DNA of 64,000 nt. It comes from Pedobacter sp. WC2423. Lineage in GTDB: Bacteria; Bacteroidota; Bacteroidia; Sphingobacteriales; Sphingobacteriaceae. How positions within the stretch are numbered: position 1 is the first letter of the stretch; every line of letters begins with the position of its first letter. Location of the stretch: positions 5,890,001 through 5,954,000 of the forward strand of contig NZ_CP162005.1 in assembly GCF_040822065.1 (NCBI RefSeq), in the 5' to 3' direction. Under the pieces are notes generated by a model, which saw only the letters and a list, made by a program, of their open reading frames with translations, was not told where the DNA came from and did not search any database. A program made the position numbers and the translations under genes. Positions 9,064 through 15,992 of the stretch are shown here, one piece after another.

Positions 9064-10404
9064 ATGTCAATGTCATTCCTGATTGCCTGTGAAAATGGCA
9101 ATAGAAAAATAGCAGAGTTATTGCTTTCTTCCGATGAAACGGATGTTAAATATACAGATGAAAGAGGCCGGACTGCTTTACATTATGCAGCCTACAGGGG
9201 TTATCTGGATATCGTGAAAATACTGGCCGACAAAGGCTCCAATATAGATTATGAAGACCATAATGGAGAAACACCGCTTTATTTTGCGCTGATTCAGAAG
9301 CAGAAGCAAACTGCGCTTTTTCTGATTGAAAAAGGTGCTAAGATTGATATCAATGATAATCAAGGCAATAGTTTCGCTCATATTACAGCCAGAACAGCAC
9401 AGATTGAAGTGCTCAAAAAACTGATAGATCTTGGACTGGAAGCCGATTCAGAGAATAATGATGCGGAAACTCCTTTACTGATTGCTGCGGGTTGCAGTAA
9501 CAGAGAGATTGTCAAAACACTTTTGGAGCATGGTGCGGATATTCATCAAACAAATAACCTGGGAGATAATGCCTTAGTGATTGCTGCAAAGGCTAAAAAT
9601 AGCCAGATGGCAGAACTATTAATTGATAGTGGTGCAGAGGTTAATCATATCAATGATGCAGGGGAGAGCGCATTATTGGTGGCTTGTTACGATAATAATC
9701 AGTTGATAGTTAAATTGCTGGTCAAAAGAGGTGCAGATATTTTTATTGCTTCAAAAACCGGAATGTCACCAATCTGGTATGCAGTTGCGCACAATCAGAA
9801 AGAAACTGTTAAATTATTTATTGAAAATGGACTGGATTCTAATTATGCCAGACCATTTAATAAAGCAGACGGGGCTATGGATTCTTACCTGGATTGGGTG
9901 GAAAGCGCAGTGGAGACCACTCTTGATAGTAACTTTACGCTGAATAATGAGGTTTGCAGTGGGGAGAGTTTGCTGCAATTGGCGGTGAAGTGCGGTACGT
10001 TGAGCATGGTGAAATTGCTGGTAGAGAAAGACGCCGCTGTAAATTACCAGGATGAATCGGGCAATACTGCTTTACATTATGCGGCTTCGAATGGTAAAAA
10101 AGATATTGCTAAATTCCTGTTGGAGAATGGCGCTGATGTTAACGTTGTCAATGTCAAAGAACAAAAGGCTATCGACTATTCTAATATCAAGGGATATAAT
10201 GAGATTACAGAGCTGATTATGAAATTCAGTGCTCCTGGAACTGTTGTGACTCCTGTAATTAAGGCTGATGTACCTGCCTCTGCTCCGGTAAATGACCTGG
10301 CTTCTAAAAAGCAGGCTTTAATGGATCTGAAAGAATTACTCGACGCGGGTATACTTACGCAAGAGGAATTTGATGCAGAAAAGAGTAAGATTTTAAAAGG
10401 ATAA
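9064..10404 (+). CDS. Ankyrin-repeat protein with C-terminal SHOCT domain (446 aa)
   Basis: Begins within an ankyrin unit (SFLIACENGNRKIAELLL) without any leader, then runs through about ten consensus repeats (for example TALHYAAYRGYLDIVKIL and ALHYAASNGKKDIAKFLL). A proline/alanine-rich linker around residues 395-410 leads to a C-terminal SHOCT-like helix pair (KQALMDLKELLDAGILTQEEF), a short module usually found at the ends of proteins and thought to help oligomerisation or interaction. It lies in the same frame as the upstream ankyrin ORF, separated by one stop and four codons, with no evident ribosome binding site. Partner and function unknown. Confidence 0.88.
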   Translation: MSMSFLIACENGNRKIAELLLSSDETDVKYTDERGRTALHYAAYRGYLDIVKILADKGSNIDYEDHNGETPLYFALIQKQKQTALFLIEKGAKIDINDNQGNSFAHITARTAQIEVLKKLIDLGLEADSENNDAETPLLIAAGCSNREIVKTLLEHGADIHQTNNLGDNALVIAAKAKNSQMAELLIDSGAEVNHINDAGESALLVACYDNNQLIVKLLVKRGADIFIASKTGMSPIWYAVAHNQKETVKLFIENGLDSNYARPFNKADGAMDSYLDWVESAVETTLDSNFTLNNEVCSGESLLQLAVKCGTLSMVKLLVEKDAAVNYQDESGNTALHYAASNGKKDIAKFLLENGADVNVVNVKEQKAIDYSNIKGYNEITELIMKFSAPGTVVTPVIKADVPASAPVNDLASKKQALMDLKELLDAGILTQEEFDAEKSKILKG

Positions 10405-10412
10405 TATAAAAA

Positions 10413-10447
10413 AACGGGCTGGTTCCTATGTTGGAAACCGGCCCGTT
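10413..10447 (+). terminator. Intrinsic terminator after the ankyrin genes
   Basis: GC-rich hairpin: AACGGGC-t-GGTTCC (10413-10426) against GGAAACC-g-GCCCGTT (10433-10447), with one mismatch and one bulge, preceded by an A-run. It ends the ankyrin transcript 12 nt before the next small gene starts. Confidence 0.75.
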
Positions 10448-10459
10448 CATTAAACTCAG

Positions 10460-10696
10460 ATGGACGAATTTAGTATCAGGTTTTTGCACCATACAGTTAC
10501 TGTTACTTCTGCAGATAACGGGCAGTATATTGTTTCTTATGATGAAACGGTAAATGGTGTCGTTGTTCCGTTAGTGCTTGGTGTTATCTACCCTAAAGAG
10601 GGTATTGAGCCGGGTACCCGGTGGATTACTGACGATGATTTATCTGAGGAATTAGTGCAGCTGCTGGGCGAGATGATCCAGGACAGGGGGATGTAA
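10460..10696 (+). CDS. Small protein of unknown function (78 aa)
   Basis: A 78-residue soluble protein without signal peptide or membrane segment. The sequence is acidic at the C-terminus (TDDDLSEELVQLLGEMI, probably helical) after a beta-rich first half (HTVTVTSADNGQYIVSY). I do not recognise a family. It begins 13 nt after the ankyrin terminator, so either it is read from its own promoter or by leak-through. Good codon composition similar to neighbours makes it likely to be a real gene. Confidence 0.55.
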   Translation: MDEFSIRFLHHTVTVTSADNGQYIVSYDETVNGVVVPLVLGVIYPKEGIEPGTRWITDDDLSEELVQLLGEMIQDRGM

Positions 10697-10707
10697 AGGG
10701 TTAGCTC

Positions 10708-11082
10708 CTAAACCGCTGTTGCTCCTTTCATTAATTCTCTGTGTTTTGCTCCCCATTGACTGAGCTGTTTCCAAATCGGGATCAGCTCTATTCCTATAGT
10801 TGTTAGTTCGTACTCCACTCTTGGTGGTACTTCTGCGTAAACAGTGCGTTTAATAATTCCGTCATTCTCCAGTTCTCTTAAATGTAAAGTCAGCATGCGC
10901 TCGGTAATGTTGCAGATTTCTCTTTTGAGCTCACTGAACCTGAGTTTCCCCGGTTCCAGTTTACAAAGTATTAACAGTTTCCACCTTCCACCTACCATGC
11001 AAATTGAATAGGTTAAGTCACAGTCATTTGTGATGTATTTTCTATTTAAGTTATTCGTTGAATTCTCCTTGATATTTCCCAT
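10708..11082 (-). CDS. HxlR-family transcriptional regulator
   Basis: 124-residue winged-helix regulator of the HxlR family. The family signature is intact: a cysteine in the N-terminal region (DCDLTYSICMVGGRWKLLIL), the recognition helix region RFSELKREICNITERMLTLHLRELE split over two helices, and the wing VPPRVEYELT. Members such as YodB and HypR sense electrophiles or oxidants through the N-terminal cysteine; whether this one does is inference. It is divergent from a serine hydrolase/MFS operon with a 95-bp gap that contains a perfect palindrome, so autoregulation and control of the operon are likely. Confidence 0.9.
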   Translation of the reverse strand: MGNIKENSTNNLNRKYITNDCDLTYSICMVGGRWKLLILCKLEPGKLRFSELKREICNITERMLTLHLRELENDGIIKRTVYAEVPPRVEYELTTIGIELIPIWKQLSQWGAKHRELMKGATAV

Positions 11083-11093
11083 TACTTACTTTT

Positions 11094-11110
11094 TTGTATG
11101 TACCATACAA
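11094..11110. promoter_or_regulatory. Palindromic operator between the HxlR gene and its divergent operon
   Basis: TTGTATG-TAC-CATACAA is a perfect 7-bp inverted repeat with a 3-nt centre, 12 bp upstream of the regulator's ATG. Its size and position are right for a dimeric HxlR protein. Binding is inferred, not shown. Confidence 0.6.
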
Positions 11111-11125
11111 TAGGCGCATTGGCTG

Positions 11126-11133
11126 TAAAAGTA
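11126..11133 (-). promoter_or_regulatory. Possible -7 element of the HxlR gene
   Basis: The minus strand reads TACTTTTA, 7 of 8 matches to TAnnTTTG. A start about 7 nt beyond would place the palindrome at 11094-11110 directly in the early transcript, fitting autorepression. Confidence 0.3.
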
Positions 11134-11177
11134 AGGGTTACCATTTAATTTAGCCAGCTCAATTTAAATAAGTCGAG

Positions 11178-12440
11178 ATGATTAAATATCCATTAATGTT
11201 AACTATGATACTATCCGGAACAAATTTACAGGCACAAAAACCTTCAATTACCAATGAAAAATTATATCATATTGATAATTTAGCACAACAATTAATTCAA
11301 ACTGGTCAAATTGCTGGTGCGAGCATACTGCTCTTTAAAGATGGGCAGACCATTTACAATAAAGCATTTGGTTATGCAGATCCTGAAACTAAAAAGGCAA
11401 TGCAAACCAACAGTATTTTTAGAATTGCTTCACAAACGAAGGCGATTACTAGTATTGCAGCAATGATGCTTTGGGAACAGGGGAAGTTCTTACTGGATGA
11501 ACCTGTTTCTAAATATATCCCTGAATTTAAGAAAACAGCCGTACTTAAAAATTTCAACCCGGCAGATAGCAGTTATACGACTCAGCCGGTCGTCCGGGAA
11601 ATTACGATCCGTGATTTGTTACGCCATACTTCCGGGCTGAGTTATCCTGTGTTTTCTATCGATGAAAGACTTAACGCAATTTATGCTAAAGCAGGTGTTT
11701 CTACTGGTCTGGGTAGCAAGGGGGTATTAAAGGAAAGGATAGAACTTCTGGCTGAACAGCCTCTATTACATCAGCCAGGAGAAGCTTTTACTTATGGATT
11801 GAATACAGATGTACTGGGGAGGCTAGTAGAGGTCTGGAGCGGATTAAGTTTACAAGACTTCCTAAAGATCAGGATTTTTGATCCGCTGGAAATGGAAGAC
11901 ACTTATTTTCATTTGCCAAAAGGGAAAATTGACAGGCTGGTTGCACTGGATCAAAAGGTGGATGGTAAGCTAAAGAAACGAAAAGAGTTGATTTATGAAG
12001 GGAATGAGGTAAACTATCCGGCTGCCGGTGGAATTTATGTATCTGGTGGTGCTGGTTTAAGTTCAACAACGTCTGATTACTTAAAGTTTCTTCAAATGGT
12101 ATTGAATAAAGGGATTTATAAAGGGAAAAGGCTGATCGGGGAGAAGACTATTGAGCTGATGCTGAAGAATCAGCTTACTGAAAGTATGAAAATAAACGGA
12201 CAAGAGGAAAACTTTCAATTTGGTTTAGGCTGGGGATTAGTGAATAAGCGAAATGGTTACCTGCATCCGTTAAGCAAGGGTTCTTTCTTTTGGGGTGGTG
12301 CTTATAATACGCATTACTGGGTAGATCCGAAAGAACAGTTGATCGGGCTTGTTTTTACACAGGAATATATGCCTGATTCTTATTGGGATTTGGGTTATTT
12401 ATTCAAAAATGTGTTTTATTCTCTGATAGAAAGTAAATAA
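11178..12440 (+). CDS. Exported serine hydrolase of the beta-lactamase/EstB class C family
   Basis: 420-residue periplasmic hydrolase with a cleavable signal peptide (MIKYPLMLTMILSGTNLQAQ). The SxxK motif is S85-Q-T-K88, the second catalytic element is the tyrosine Y206 in FTYGLNTDVLGRLVE, and a C-terminal WGGAYNTHYWVDP takes the place of the KTG motif, as in esterase-type members. Such enzymes act as esterases, D-amino-acid amidases or weak beta-lactamases; the substrate is unknown. It is the first gene of an operon: the MFS gene begins 3 nt after its stop. The divergent HxlR regulator probably controls it. Confidence 0.88.
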   Translation: MIKYPLMLTMILSGTNLQAQKPSITNEKLYHIDNLAQQLIQTGQIAGASILLFKDGQTIYNKAFGYADPETKKAMQTNSIFRIASQTKAITSIAAMMLWEQGKFLLDEPVSKYIPEFKKTAVLKNFNPADSSYTTQPVVREITIRDLLRHTSGLSYPVFSIDERLNAIYAKAGVSTGLGSKGVLKERIELLAEQPLLHQPGEAFTYGLNTDVLGRLVEVWSGLSLQDFLKIRIFDPLEMEDTYFHLPKGKIDRLVALDQKVDGKLKKRKELIYEGNEVNYPAAGGIYVSGGAGLSSTTSDYLKFLQMVLNKGIYKGKRLIGEKTIELMLKNQLTESMKINGQEENFQFGLGWGLVNKRNGYLHPLSKGSFFWGGAYNTHYWVDPKEQLIGLVFTQEYMPDSYWDLGYLFKNVFYSLIESK

Positions 12441-12443
12441 GTC

Positions 12444-13616
12444 ATGATTGTAAACAAAAAAACAGCTTATATCGGGTGCCTGGGAATGATTGGCATCATC
12501 AGTACGGAGTTTGGCGTAATTGGTGTATTGCCTCAAATTGCTGAGCATTATCAGATTACTATTGATAAAGCGGGTATTCTGCTCAGTGCATTTGCGCTGG
12601 TTATTGCATTAACCGGCCCTTTTATGACTTTAATGGCCTCTGGTTTCGACCGTAAAAAAGTGATGGTAGCTGCGATTGCTATATTTTTAGTGACCGGTAT
12701 GGTCTCCTCTTTTGCACCTCCTTTCTGGTTGCTGCTTACGGTACGTATATTACCGGCATTCTTACAGCCAGTTTATATCTCAACAGCTATTGCAGCCGCT
12801 GTAGCTTCTGGTCAGCAAAAGGATGAGCATCGGTTAATGGGTATTGTATTAGGCGGAATTGCTATTGCAATGGTGACTACTGTTCCTCTGGCAACTTATC
12901 TGGCCGGAATATTTACCTGGAAAGCGTCATTTATGGTGCAAACTGCGGTAAGCGGGCTTGCACTCATTGGTATATTGAAAATGCTGCCCCCTATGCCAGT
13001 TTTAACCCGAAAATCATTTGGCAGCCAATTACAAATTCTGAGACGTCCTGCTTTTCTGATTAGTATAGCAATGAATTTCTTTATGATTGCAGCCTGGTTT
13101 TCTACTTATAGCTATTTCGCTGATTATCTGGGTAAGGTCAAACAGATGGATGAAAAAATGATCAGTTATATGCTATTCTTATTTGGGATTACTGGAATTA
13201 TTTCCAATTGGATTTCCGGAAAGATGCTGAGTAAAAGTATTCCATTAACCACAGCAGTATTTTTATCCGGTACGCTATTGATCCCTTTCGCTTTGCAATA
13301 TTCAGGTGGAAATACGGGAATGACTATTTTGGTTGTTGCGGTTTGGGGGTTTCTGTATGCTCCTTGTTTTCTTAACGCTTCTGCTTATATGATTTCTGCT
13401 GCACCACAAGCGCTGGAGTTTGCCAATAGCCTGGCTACTTCTTTTGGGAATCTTGGCGTGTCTGTGGGAACCATTGTGAGCGGATGGGTTATTGCGACCA
13501 GTGGAATAGCGATGTCTCCATGGGTTGGGATGAGCTTTGGTCTGTTGTCTTTGGCGATGATCGGACTGAGAAGCCTGATCGAAAGCCGGCAGGGAAAAGT
13601 CAAATGCTACTCTTAA
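12444..13616 (+). CDS. MFS exporter, DHA1 type
   Basis: 390-residue major facilitator with about 12 transmembrane segments. Motif A-like loop between TM2 and TM3 reads TLMASGFDRKKVMVA, and TM4 carries the arginine of RILPAFLQPVY, as in DHA1 drug or sugar efflux carriers (AraJ/Cml group). It starts 3 nt after the serine hydrolase stop, so the two are co-translated or nearly so. Joint control with a hydrolase by an HxlR-type regulator suggests export of a toxic compound or of a product, which is inference. Confidence 0.88.
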   Translation: MIVNKKTAYIGCLGMIGIISTEFGVIGVLPQIAEHYQITIDKAGILLSAFALVIALTGPFMTLMASGFDRKKVMVAAIAIFLVTGMVSSFAPPFWLLLTVRILPAFLQPVYISTAIAAAVASGQQKDEHRLMGIVLGGIAIAMVTTVPLATYLAGIFTWKASFMVQTAVSGLALIGILKMLPPMPVLTRKSFGSQLQILRRPAFLISIAMNFFMIAAWFSTYSYFADYLGKVKQMDEKMISYMLFLFGITGIISNWISGKMLSKSIPLTTAVFLSGTLLIPFALQYSGGNTGMTILVVAVWGFLYAPCFLNASAYMISAAPQALEFANSLATSFGNLGVSVGTIVSGWVIATSGIAMSPWVGMSFGLLSLAMIGLRSLIESRQGKVKCYS

Positions 13617-13641
13617 TATTTAAATTTATCGCTTAAATTAA

Positions 13642-14202
13642 ATGGCTTCTTCCTATATTACAGTTATGAAATGGTTCAATCAGCCCGGCACATGGAATGG
13701 AGATGCTGCCCTTTTAAATTTTACGGTAGATCCGGATACGGATTACTGGCAAGTAACACATTATGGCTTTAAACGTGATAATGGCCCGTTTTATTATCAG
13801 GAAGTTACTGGCGATTTCCAGGCAAGCGTAAAAATTAGCGGTCAGTATCAGGAACTTTTCCATCAGGCCGGATTAATGATCAGGATAGATGAAAAGAACT
13901 GGATTAAAACCGGGATAGAATATGTAGATGGTGTTCAGAATATCAGTGCAGTAGTGACCAGGGAGGTTTCGGACTGGTCGGTAGTACCACGTCATGATAG
14001 TCCTGAATCCGTTTGGTTAAAATTACTGCGCAAAGGTGATTATGTAGAGATTAAATATTCATTTGATCAAAAGAATTATGATATGCTGCGTCTGGCTTAT
14101 TTTCCTCCTGGTGTAAAAGTGCAGATCGGTATGGTTGCTGCGGCGCCTGGGAAAGAGAGTTTCCCGGTGACATTTGAAGATTTTAAAGTAGAGGCTGTAT
14201 AA
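13642..14202 (+). CDS. DUF1349 family protein
   Basis: 186-residue protein of the DUF1349 family, a concanavalin-like beta-sandwich related to carbohydrate-binding or glycosidase accessory domains. Recognisable elements: MKWFNQPGTW at the start, the central FHQAGLMIRIDEKNWIKTGIEY, the WLKLLRKGDYVEIKYSFD strand pair and the closing QIGMVAAAPGKESFPVTFEDF. No signal peptide, so it is cytoplasmic as read. A second ATG 24 nt downstream is equally possible as start. It follows the MFS gene by 25 nt and precedes a strong terminator, so it is probably the third gene of the HxlR-controlled operon. Confidence 0.85.
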   Translation: MASSYITVMKWFNQPGTWNGDAALLNFTVDPDTDYWQVTHYGFKRDNGPFYYQEVTGDFQASVKISGQYQELFHQAGLMIRIDEKNWIKTGIEYVDGVQNISAVVTREVSDWSVVPRHDSPESVWLKLLRKGDYVEIKYSFDQKNYDMLRLAYFPPGVKVQIGMVAAAPGKESFPVTFEDFKVEAV

Positions 14203-14211
14203 ACAGATATA

Positions 14212-14246
14212 AATTAAGGGAGCTTTTTCCAGAGGCTCCCTTAATT
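14212..14246. terminator. Bidirectional terminator
   Basis: AATTAAGGGAGC (14212-14223) and GCTCCCTTAATT (14235-14246) are perfect inverted arms. The hairpin sits between two convergent genes ending at 14202 (+) and 14249 (-) and can serve both. Confidence 0.8.
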
Positions 14247-14248
14247 GT

Positions 14249-14896
14249 TTATAATTTGGGTTTACTCGCCACAAAAGGGGCTTTTTTAATATAAGTTTTA
14301 TCCGTAATCTGATCGATCAGGAAATCAGCAAGGTCTGTTGTACTGATGAGCTCTTCCAGACAATCTTTCAAATCAACTACCAGGCCCCGTCTTTCTGTAG
14401 TTTTCTCAATCCATGGTAATCTGACAATTGTCCAGTCTATTGAACTGGCGGTAAGGATTTCATAAGCTTTTTGTTTATCTGCCACAATCAAGGGGAAAGT
14501 TGTTTTCATCCAGGTTGTGCCTGTTAAATTTTTGTCGCTTTTCTGATCTCCTGGAACTTCGAGATTAGAACCGGTTAACAGGATGTACCTCCTGAGTTTA
14601 AACTTCTCCATAGCTTTGATGATATTTTCAGTAGCCAGGCTTGAAATCAATACCTCGTCTTTATTCTGACCGATTGCACTGATGACAACGTCACAGCCGT
14701 CTATCAATTGATTTGCGGTTGTGAGGTCTTTGATGTCGCCTGCTACGAGTTCCATGGCAGGATGTGACAGGGTGTAGTTTTTTGGTTTTCTGATCAGAGA
14801 TTTTACCTGATATCCATTATTTAGTAATTCCTGAAGCAGGTATTGACCCGCTTTTCCTGTTGCGCCTAACAGCGCAACTTTTATAGCTTGTTTCAT
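14249..14896 (-). CDS. NAD(P)-binding NmrA/SDR-like oxidoreductase
   Basis: 215-residue atypical short-chain dehydrogenase fold. The N-terminal dinucleotide-binding loop GATGKAG follows beta-strand IKVALL; VAGDIKD and the VVISAIGQN strand fit NAD(P)H-binding proteins of the NmrA/SDR_a5 type. These act as flavin or quinone reductases, epimerases or redox sensors; nothing here identifies the substrate. No signal peptide. Single gene facing the DUF1349 operon, sharing its terminator. A region with nested inverted repeats lies immediately upstream. Confidence 0.85.
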   Translation of the reverse strand: MKQAIKVALLGATGKAGQYLLQELLNNGYQVKSLIRKPKNYTLSHPAMELVAGDIKDLTTANQLIDGCDVVISAIGQNKDEVLISSLATENIIKAMEKFKLRRYILLTGSNLEVPGDQKSDKNLTGTTWMKTTFPLIVADKQKAYEILTASSIDWTIVRLPWIEKTTERRGLVVDLKDCLEELISTTDLADFLIDQITDKTYIKKAPFVASKPKL

Positions 14897-14903
14897 TGAT
14901 TTC

Positions 14904-15005
14904 TTTATAAAATTATTGAAAATATTGTGCCTTCACCATTAGTCAGCTGACCTGGTGAATACACGGATTTTGGGGAATCCGCTTGACTAAGCGATATTTT
15001 ATAAA
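14904..15005. other. Nested inverted repeats in a divergent intergenic region
   Basis: Three pairs of perfect arms are nested about one centre: TTTATAAAAT (14904-14913) with ATTTTATAAA (14996-15005), TTAGTCA (14939-14945) with TGACTAA (14984-14990), and CGGATT (14964-14969) with AATCCG (14976-14981) closing a TTGGGG loop. It could be a structured leader, a small mobile palindromic element or an operator array. Function not known. Confidence 0.45.
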
Positions 15006-15051
15006 GACAGTAGAATAGGTTAAATTTACATAATTTATCAATCAATTGTAC

Positions 15052-15243
15052 ATGAAGTTTCATCAATCAGAGCCGGTTACTAAAGGCGGATTCCATTTAA
15101 CAATTAATGAGGCTGGTTTACAGGAATTCTATACAGCCAGTTATACTGAAGGAAACCTGGTTGAGATGGTGATGGTCATTGGGGATAAAGTAATTACCAA
15201 TTACCTGCATGCTTTAACTGAAGTTCCTGTAGACTGCCTTTAG
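15052..15243 (+). CDS. Small protein of unknown function (63 aa)
   Basis: Short soluble protein starting with MKFHQSEPVT; beta-rich, with the segment LVEMVMVIGDKVITNY near the C-terminus. No signal peptide and no family that I recognise. The start at ATG 15052 is chosen over a TTG two codons earlier. It stands between the inverted-repeat region and a membrane protein gene about 80 nt downstream. It may be real but is too short for a firm call. Confidence 0.45.
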   Translation: MKFHQSEPVTKGGFHLTINEAGLQEFYTASYTEGNLVEMVMVIGDKVITNYLHALTEVPVDCL

Positions 15244-15323
15244 CACCTGTTTTGTAATAAACGATTCTGCATTGATAATATTAAAATATTAATCTATTTT
15301 TATAATAGAATAAAAGATTAATA

Positions 15324-15992
15324 ATGAAGATATTATCAATGTTTTTTTACTTCTTAGCGCATCATGGAGCCTGGTCATTCTTTTTAATCCTGATCACGGG
15401 TGTTGTTATTTCCTTTTGGCGTAGTCGTGTTTTTTACGTGGTTCTGAGCTTTGTTTTAGCGCTGGCTAATGTTTTTACTGGTCAATTCGTCAATGCAACT
15501 TTTCTGGCACATTTTGGCGTGAGAGGATCTGCGGTTGTGACACTGGAGCAGGAAACCAGTTCCACCTTAAATGATTCCCCGATCTGGGATTATGATGCCG
15601 TTGTTCAAACTGCCGATGGAAAAGATGTGGTTACGGATTTTTCTACCACTACCGCCTCGATTTATCCGATTCGAAATGAGATTATTATTCCACCACGGGG
15701 GGAACGTTTTATCGTTAAGTATATACCTGGTTTTGAAAGGAATATTGTGATTATGAGAGATGAGTCACCTTATGGCATTCAAAGGAAAATTGCCGAAAAT
15801 TTACAGCCATTATATAAAGCACAAGGCGAGTACAATTCCAATACGAAGAATGAGTCTTTCCGTAAAGCATATGTACAAGCCCTCAAAGATTATATAGACA
15901 ATCCGGAAAATGCAAGAGACAGTCTTCATGTTAAGACTTTCAAATCAATTATCCAGGATTTAACTAATCCTTCATCAGTAAATCAACCGTAG
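15324..15992 (+). CDS. Membrane protein of unknown function (222 aa)
   Basis: Two or three hydrophobic segments in the first 65 residues (around ILSMFFYFLAHHGAWSFFLI and YVVLSFVLALANVF) are followed by a soluble domain of about 155 residues with mixed alpha/beta character. The soluble part contains WDYDAVVQTADGKDVVTDF and a proline-rich PPRGERFIVKYIPG segment, possibly a small beta-domain in the periplasm. No family recognised. Its last 29 nt overlap the 3' end of the convergent MutS-like gene. Confidence 0.6.
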   Translation: MKILSMFFYFLAHHGAWSFFLILITGVVISFWRSRVFYVVLSFVLALANVFTGQFVNATFLAHFGVRGSAVVTLEQETSSTLNDSPIWDYDAVVQTADGKDVVTDFSTTTASIYPIRNEIIIPPRGERFIVKYIPGFERNIVIMRDESPYGIQRKIAENLQPLYKAQGEYNSNTKNESFRKAYVQALKDYIDNPENARDSLHVKTFKSIIQDLTNPSSVNQP

